From Nitrospinota bacterium (lineage in GTDB: Bacteria > Nitrospinota_A > UBA7883 > JADGGD01), in NCBI GenBank assembly GCA_015229165.1, contig JADGCD010000084.1, forward strand, positions 1 to 8,256: DNA of 8,256 nt, in the 5' to 3' direction. Positions 5,533 through 8,256 of the stretch are shown in pieces. The notes under the pieces were generated by a model, which did not search any database, had not been told where the DNA came from, and saw only the letters and a program-made list of their open reading frames with translations. Positions within the stretch are counted from its first letter, which is position 1. Each line of letters opens with the position of its first letter. The translations under genes were made by a program, and so were the position numbers.

Positions 5533-7196
5533 TGGCCTCCCTTACGTTCGAAGACATCGAGGAGAATTTCAGGTTCGCCGTCCTCGAGGTGATCCGGCAG
5601 GTGGAAGACGTAAGGACCGCCGTGGGAGACCCGTCCCACGCCATCATCAGCCGGGTCCGGGACCGGGACGACTACATCGACAACCTGAAAAGCGTCATCG
5701 AAAACCGGGGTTTCTCCCACATTATCCAGGGGGAGGGAGGCGACCGGCGCAAGGTCGATTTCTTCCGCGCGTTCCTGACCATCACGGGGAACCTGGAGAA
5801 GATCGGCGACTACGCCGTCAACATCGTCGGACAGTTGACTCACCTCTCCGATCCCCGCTATCTCGGGCGGTTCGATTACCGTCCTTTCTTTGACGCGGCG
5901 TTGACCGCGCTGGGGAAGGTGGGGGAGGCGGTCTACCAGAACGACATCGGGGCGGCGCTGGCCATCTGTCAGGCCGAGCTGACGCTCGACGAGCTGTACA
6001 AGGGGGTGTTCACCGACATTCGCGACCGGCTTATGGCGGGCGGGGGAGAGTGTGGGGATCTCATCACCTCCCTCTTCATATTCCAGTATCTGGAGCGGAT
6101 GGGAGACGCCCTCCTCAATATCGGCGAGGCGGTCATTTTTGCGGTGATGGGGGAGCGGATAAAGATCCGGGAGCTCAGGGCGCTGGAAGGGTCGCTTACC
6201 GACGCCTCCATCGAGACCCCGCTCCCCAAGCTTCACTACCAGGGGATCTGGGGCTCCCGCTCCGGCTGCCGCATCGGGGCTGTCAACCGCTCCGACGGAG
6301 AGGCGATTGTCGGCGCCGACGATGACCGGAACGTCATCTTCAAATACGGCGGCATCGAGAAACTGACCAAGGAGAAGGAAAGTCTCGACCGGTGGAGCCG
6401 GATCGCCCCCGGACTGGCGCCGACGGTCAAGGCGTTCCAGACCGAAGAGGACGCCGGGGCGCTACTGCTCGAATATCTGGTGGGGGCGACCCTGCAGGAG
6501 ATATTCGTCAACGGCGACGAGGCCCTGTTCCAAAGGGCGTTCGCCGCCTTTCAGGAGACTGCCCTGCGGCTGTGGGCCGAATCGCTCACGCCGACGCCGG
6601 TCAGCGCGCGGTTCGTCAGCCAGATGCGCCGACGGTTGCCGGAGGTCTACCGGCTTCATCCCGACTTCGACGAGGAGACCAAGCTGATCGGGCCGGTGGT
6701 AGCCCCCACCGTCGGCGACCTGCTGGAGCAGTCCGATACGCTGGACGACGAGCTGGCCGCCCCCTTTTCAATCTTTATCCACGGCGATTTCAACGTCAAC
6801 AACGTCATCTACAACGCCGACGAAGAGCGAATCCGCTATCTCGACCTCCACCGGTCGGGTTACAGCGACTACGTGCAGGACGTCTCGGTCTTCATCGTCT
6901 CTCTCTTCCGTCTGCCGGTGTTCGACCCCCATCGGCGGGAGCGGCTCGACGGCGCCATCCTGCGTTTCTATACCTTCGCACGGGAGTTCGCCGCCGAGAA
7001 GGGGGACACGACGTTCGACGCCCGGCTCGCCCTTGGTCTGGCCCGGTCGTTCATCACCTCCACCCGGTTCGAGTATCGCACCCGGTTCGCCCGGCGGATG
7101 TACCTGCGGGGAACCTATCTTCTCACCAAGCTGGTGGCCCACCGGGAGACCCCCTGGTCGGCCTTTTCCCTCTCCAAAGACGCGATGACCTACTAA
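5532..7196 (+). CDS. PhoU domain - aminoglycoside phosphotransferase-like (APH) kinase fusion
   Basis: This 554-residue soluble protein joins two families. The N-terminal part (about 1-215) is helical and PhoU-like, with both metal-binding signatures ExxxDxxxN intact: E89-D93-N97 (NLEKIGDYAVN) and E188-D192-N196 (YLERMGDALLN). PhoU domains bind metal clusters and phosphate-linked partners. The C-terminal part (about 240-540) is an APH/choline-kinase-like fold. A candidate ATP lysine is K271 (VIFKYGG), the hinge is LLLEYLVG (311-318), the catalytic loop is IHGDFNVNN (416-424) with D419 and N424, and the metal-binding Asp is D438 in RYLDLHRS. All key residues look present, so kinase activity is plausible; the substrate is unknown. 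Aminoglycoside resistance is unlikely because the fusion sits in a housekeeping-like operon. The start overlaps the previous stop (TGATG), and its own ribosome site is weak. The stop abuts the ATP-grasp start with no gap. The orthodox GAK kinase is HprK-related; this one is not. Confidence 0.88.
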   Translation: MASLTFEDIEENFRFAVLEVIRQVEDVRTAVGDPSHAIISRVRDRDDYIDNLKSVIENRGFSHIIQGEGGDRRKVDFFRAFLTITGNLEKIGDYAVNIVGQLTHLSDPRYLGRFDYRPFFDAALTALGKVGEAVYQNDIGAALAICQAELTLDELYKGVFTDIRDRLMAGGGECGDLITSLFIFQYLERMGDALLNIGEAVIFAVMGERIKIRELRALEGSLTDASIETPLPKLHYQGIWGSRSGCRIGAVNRSDGEAIVGADDDRNVIFKYGGIEKLTKEKESLDRWSRIAPGLAPTVKAFQTEEDAGALLLEYLVGATLQEIFVNGDEALFQRAFAAFQETALRLWAESLTPTPVSARFVSQMRRRLPEVYRLHPDFDEETKLIGPVVAPTVGDLLEQSDTLDDELAAPFSIFIHGDFNVNNVIYNADEERIRYLDLHRSGYSDYVQDVSVFIVSLFRLPVFDPHRRERLDGAILRFYTFAREFAAEKGDTTFDARLALGLARSFITSTRFEYRTRFARRMYLRGTYLLTKLVAHRETPWSAFSLSKDAMTY

Positions 7197-8256
7197 ATGA
7201 AAACCAAAAAAACCAAACAGAACAGGCGGATCGGCGTCGTCGGCGTCCCCGGCAGCTGGTCGTCGGAAGAGCTGGCCAACGCCGTCGAGGCGGCCACCGG
7301 TTTCCGTCTCCTTATCGACATGGCCCGGGTCCGGTTCGACCTGACCGACGGACGGGCCTTCTATGACGGCGTCGAGCTCACCACGCTCGACGCGCTCGTG
7401 GTCAAAAAGGTCGGGCCGGTCTACAGCCCCGACCTGATCGACCGGCTGGAACTGCTGCGGTTCCTGAACGAGCGGGGGCTGCCGATCTTCTCCCGCCCCG
7501 GACACACCCTGCGACTGCTGGACCGGCTGGCCTGTACCGTTACCCTGGCCGCCCACGACATCCCCATGCCCGAGACGGTCGTGACCGAAGACCGGGACGA
7601 GGCCCGCGCCGCAGTGGCCCGGTTCGGGAAGGCGGTGTTCAAGCCACTTTTCTCGACCAAAGCGCGCGGGATGACCGTCATTCCCGACGGTCCCGCCGCC
7701 CCCACCGGCATCGCCACCTTTCTGGCCGCCGGGAACCGGGTGATGTATATTCAAAAGCTGATCTCCATCCCCGGAAAGGATTTGGGAGTGGTCTTCATGG
7801 GGGGGGAATACTACGCCACCTACGCCCGGCGGGGCTCGGGCGGCTCGTGGAACACCACCACCGCCAACGGCGGGAAGTACGAACCGTACGATCCCCCCAA
7901 GGAGATTATCGAACTGGCCCGGCGCGCACAGGCGCCCTTCGGGCTCGATTTCACCTGCGTCGACGTGGTCGAGACCGACGACGGCCCCAAGGTATTCGAA
8001 GTCTCCGCCTTCGGCGGTTTCCGGGGACTGCGCGACGGCAACGGGAAAGACGCCGCCGCCGACTACACCGCCGCCGTCGTCAGAGATCGAGATGAGGACG
8101 GGGTTCACCTTGGGGAAGATGAGTCGCGGGCCGCCGCGCTCCGTGGATGTCTCGGGGTCGTAGACGGTGGTCAACTCCACGCCGACGCCCACGGTGCGTG
8201 TCCCCACCGCGGCGAACGACATGCCGCGGCCGCGGCCGCGGCCGCTGCCGGTGTTA
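7197..8256 (+). CDS. GAK-type ATP-grasp enzyme (3' end disturbed or outside window)
   Basis: This is an ATP-grasp ligase, an enzyme type that joins a carboxylate (activated as acyl phosphate) to an amine or thiol. The N-terminal domain begins RIGVVGVPGSW (11-21). ATP-grasp features follow: K149 in VFKPLFSTKARGM (147-159), the adenine hinge YIQKLISIPGKD (184-195), RRGSGGSWNTTTANG (211-225), and the metal site FEVSAFGGFRG (267-277), where the usual ExN is ExS. This ending recalls the ATP-grasp of the GAK system (from memory). The family is about 300 residues, so the protein should stop near residue 300 (about 8095). The frame instead stays open to the window end, and its last ~58 codons (after VV, residue 295) look like antisense of another gene. 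A TGA at 8093-8095 lies in another frame. The ATG directly follows the previous TAA without a ribosome site, so translation is probably coupled. A run of eight G lies at 7799-7806. Confidence 0.88.
   Translation, partial: MKTKKTKQNRRIGVVGVPGSWSSEELANAVEAATGFRLLIDMARVRFDLTDGRAFYDGVELTTLDALVVKKVGPVYSPDLIDRLELLRFLNERGLPIFSRPGHTLRLLDRLACTVTLAAHDIPMPETVVTEDRDEARAAVARFGKAVFKPLFSTKARGMTVIPDGPAAPTGIATFLAAGNRVMYIQKLISIPGKDLGVVFMGGEYYATYARRGSGGSWNTTTANGGKYEPYDPPKEIIELARRAQAPFGLDFTCVDVVETDDGPKVFEVSAFGGFRGLRDGNGKDAAADYTAAVVRDRDEDGVHLGEDESRAAALRGCLGVVDGGQLHADAHGACPHRGERHAAAAAAAAAGV
8083..8256 (-). other. Window-end segment that reads as protein on the minus strand; possible chimeric join
   Basis: From 8256 the minus strand is open and starts with Gly/Arg codons (RGRGRG), then MSFAAVGTRTVGVGVELTTV and later LIFPKVNPVLISISD. 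This is a credible beta-rich protein sequence, unlike the plus-strand reading of the same bases, which is Ala/Asp/Gly/Arg-rich. The minus frame then runs into the antisense of the ATP-grasp gene with no stop until 6768, so a natural convergent gene would need a stop or frameshift near 8083. The family is not recognised. A real partial gene, an assembly join or a rearrangement are all possible. Confidence 0.35.
8224..8241. repeat. Short tandem repeat CCGCGG x3
   Basis: Three perfect copies of CCGCGG, followed by an imperfect fourth (CCGCTG), lie near the window end. On the minus strand they encode alternating Gly and Arg ahead of the possible partial protein. A repeat of this kind is a common place for assemblies to break. 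Confidence 0.7.

Noticed and set aside
5361..6236. 291-codon open frame on the minus strand
   Set aside because: It is antisense to amphi-Trp 2 and the PhoU domain, both of which show conserved motifs on the plus strand.
5532..7196. Aminoglycoside resistance gene
   Set aside because: The kinase fold matches, but the PhoU fusion and the GAK operon context point to another substrate, and no mobile element is present.
6768..8082. Most of a 484-codon open frame on the minus strand
   Set aside because: This part is antisense to the APH and ATP-grasp coding regions. Only its first part (8083-8222) looks protein-like and is noted separately.

Overview
The window is GC-rich (by eye well over 60%) and comes from a Gram-negative bacterium. 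Two genes encode secreted outer-membrane beta-barrel proteins, and the other families are known mainly from Pseudomonadota and the desulfovibrio-type lineages. No rRNA, tRNA, CRISPR array, insertion sequence or phage gene was seen, so the lineage cannot be fixed more precisely.

Left part (1-2050): the last 19 codons of a plus-strand gene end at 57 and face a minus-strand unit across a strong UUCG-loop terminator (64-91). That unit holds a His-rich outer-membrane barrel (106-1131) and, upstream of it, a Tsx-like barrel (1253-2050).

Middle (2211-3490): a minus-strand pair, a ParA/MinD-type P-loop ATPase (2777-3490) and an overlapping gene (2211-2780). The second encodes a Pro/Ala/Lys-rich tail followed by a domain resembling the C-terminal half of S24/S26 peptidases. 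The pair diverges from the main operon across a 178-bp control region.

Right part (3669-8256): a tight plus-strand operon: amphi-Trp protein 1, a PHP-type metallo-phosphoesterase, amphi-Trp protein 2, a PhoU-APH fusion, and an ATP-grasp ligase. From memory, amphi-Trp proteins with this ATP-grasp type are the core of the computationally defined GAK system (Grasp, Amphi-Trp, Kinase), whose chemistry is unknown. The usual HprK-related kinase is not in this window. The fusion supplies a different kinase-fold domain, joined to a PhoU half with both metal-binding signatures intact. A reasonable inference is that the operon makes, phosphorylates and dephosphorylates an unknown substrate, with the small amphi-Trp proteins as partners or carriers.

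The last ~170 bases do not continue the ATP-grasp protein convincingly. They read better on the opposite strand, which suggests a rearrangement, frameshift or assembly join at about 8083.
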